A stretch of 47,294 bases of DNA, taken from NCBI RefSeq assembly GCF_002006345.1, contig NZ_LZZM01000182.1:1-47294 (forward strand). The letters run 5' to 3'. This DNA comes from Clostridium puniceum (GTDB taxonomy: Bacteria > Bacillota > Clostridia > Clostridiales > Clostridiaceae). A model generated the notes under the pieces. It searched no databases, was not told where the DNA came from, and was given only the letters and a program-made list of their open reading frames with translations. Positions 47,108 to 47,294 of this stretch are shown piece after piece. The position numbers and the translations under genes are program-made. The stretch's first letter is position 1. Each line of letters starts with the position of its first letter.

Positions 47108-47294
47108 TTAGGGCGTGTCTGAAAACAATATTGCCTTATGCTATTTTTATAAAATAAAAATGGACGTAACATAAACAAAAGCAAGAAATGAAGACGCAAG
47201 CTTGTCATAGCGAGTTGAAACTCTGCGAAAATGCTTGATTTTATTAAAGAAGCATTCTACTAAATGGCGTTCTTTATATACCTACCAGTCACAA
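47108..47294 (-). mobile_element. IS5-type insertion sequence, one end (runs off the window)
   Basis: The end GGGCGTGTCTGAAAAC (from 47111) resembles an IS5-family terminal repeat, followed by the transposase 3' end. The other IS end lies outside the window. Confidence 0.65.
47147..47294 (-). pseudogene. IS5-family transposase, C-terminal part, with in-frame stop
   Basis: The minus strand encodes YKERHLVECFFNKIKHFRRV followed by STRYDKLASSFLAFVYVTSI and a TAA at 47147. The Glu in HLVECFF fits the last acid of the DDE triad in IS5-type enzymes. Two codons before this block the frame has TAG in CDW-stop-V, where related enzymes have an amino acid, so the copy is probably dead. The 5' part is outside the window. 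Confidence 0.75.

Overview
The window looks like chromosomal DNA of a low-GC, saccharolytic, anaerobic Firmicute, most likely Clostridium sensu stricto near the solvent-producing C. beijerinckii group. This is inferred from the very AT-rich intergenic DNA, strong GGAGG ribosome sites, an [FeFe]-hydrogenase, the anaerobic cobalamin pathway and a trehalose PTS. Species was not determined. Most genes are on the minus strand.

Layout. 1-4 kb: a Pit phosphate transporter with its PhoU-like partner, then an [FeFe]-hydrogenase with an SLBB N-terminus. 4-8.6 kb: a GH36 alpha-galactosidase, a broken DUF3237 gene behind a perfect 34-bp palindrome, a peptidase E-like protein and an unknown protein. 8.7-12 kb: a decayed prophage remnant with a small protein, endolysin, holin, a stop-ridden membrane/coiled-coil gene and a degenerate integrase C-terminus. 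An iron-sulfur flavoprotein gene lies inside it, bracketed by two related copies of a terminator repeat. 12-13.5 kb: a short sulfite-reductase-like protein and a HAD phosphatase.

13.8-26.1 kb is a galactoside island: LacZ (GH2), a divergent YesN/YesM-type two-component system, and a binding protein - permease - permease - GH42 operon arranged like ganSPQA. With the GH36 enzyme this gives import and intracellular hydrolysis of alpha- and beta-galactosides; no secreted galactanase is visible. 26.4-31 kb is a trehalose locus (treC, treB, divergent treR) with two GTTTAAAC-centred palindromes and a roughly 160-bp structured element in the treB leader. A LacI-type regulator with a terminator-like leader hairpin and an unknown membrane protein follow.

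33.6-44.5 kb is an anaerobic cobalamin operon under a cobalamin riboswitch with a terminator platform: cbiK, cbiA, cbiC, then an intruding block (truncated fabH, Cys-rich pentapeptide protein), then cbiD-E-T-L-F-G. The cbiD-G block is bracketed by two same-orientation copies of an 80-bp palindromic repeat; cbiH and cbiJ are absent here. A His-rich small protein is divergent from the operon. The last 2 kb hold a candidate three-way-junction RNA, tRNA-Glu(CTC), a 22-nt tRNA 3'-end fragment that looks like an attachment-site scar, a DUF3267 fragment and the end of a decayed IS5-type element running off the window.

I see no complete new defence or mobile system. The less explained items are the treB leader element, the repeats around cbiD-G, the three-way-junction candidate and the palindrome upstream of the dead DUF3237 gene.
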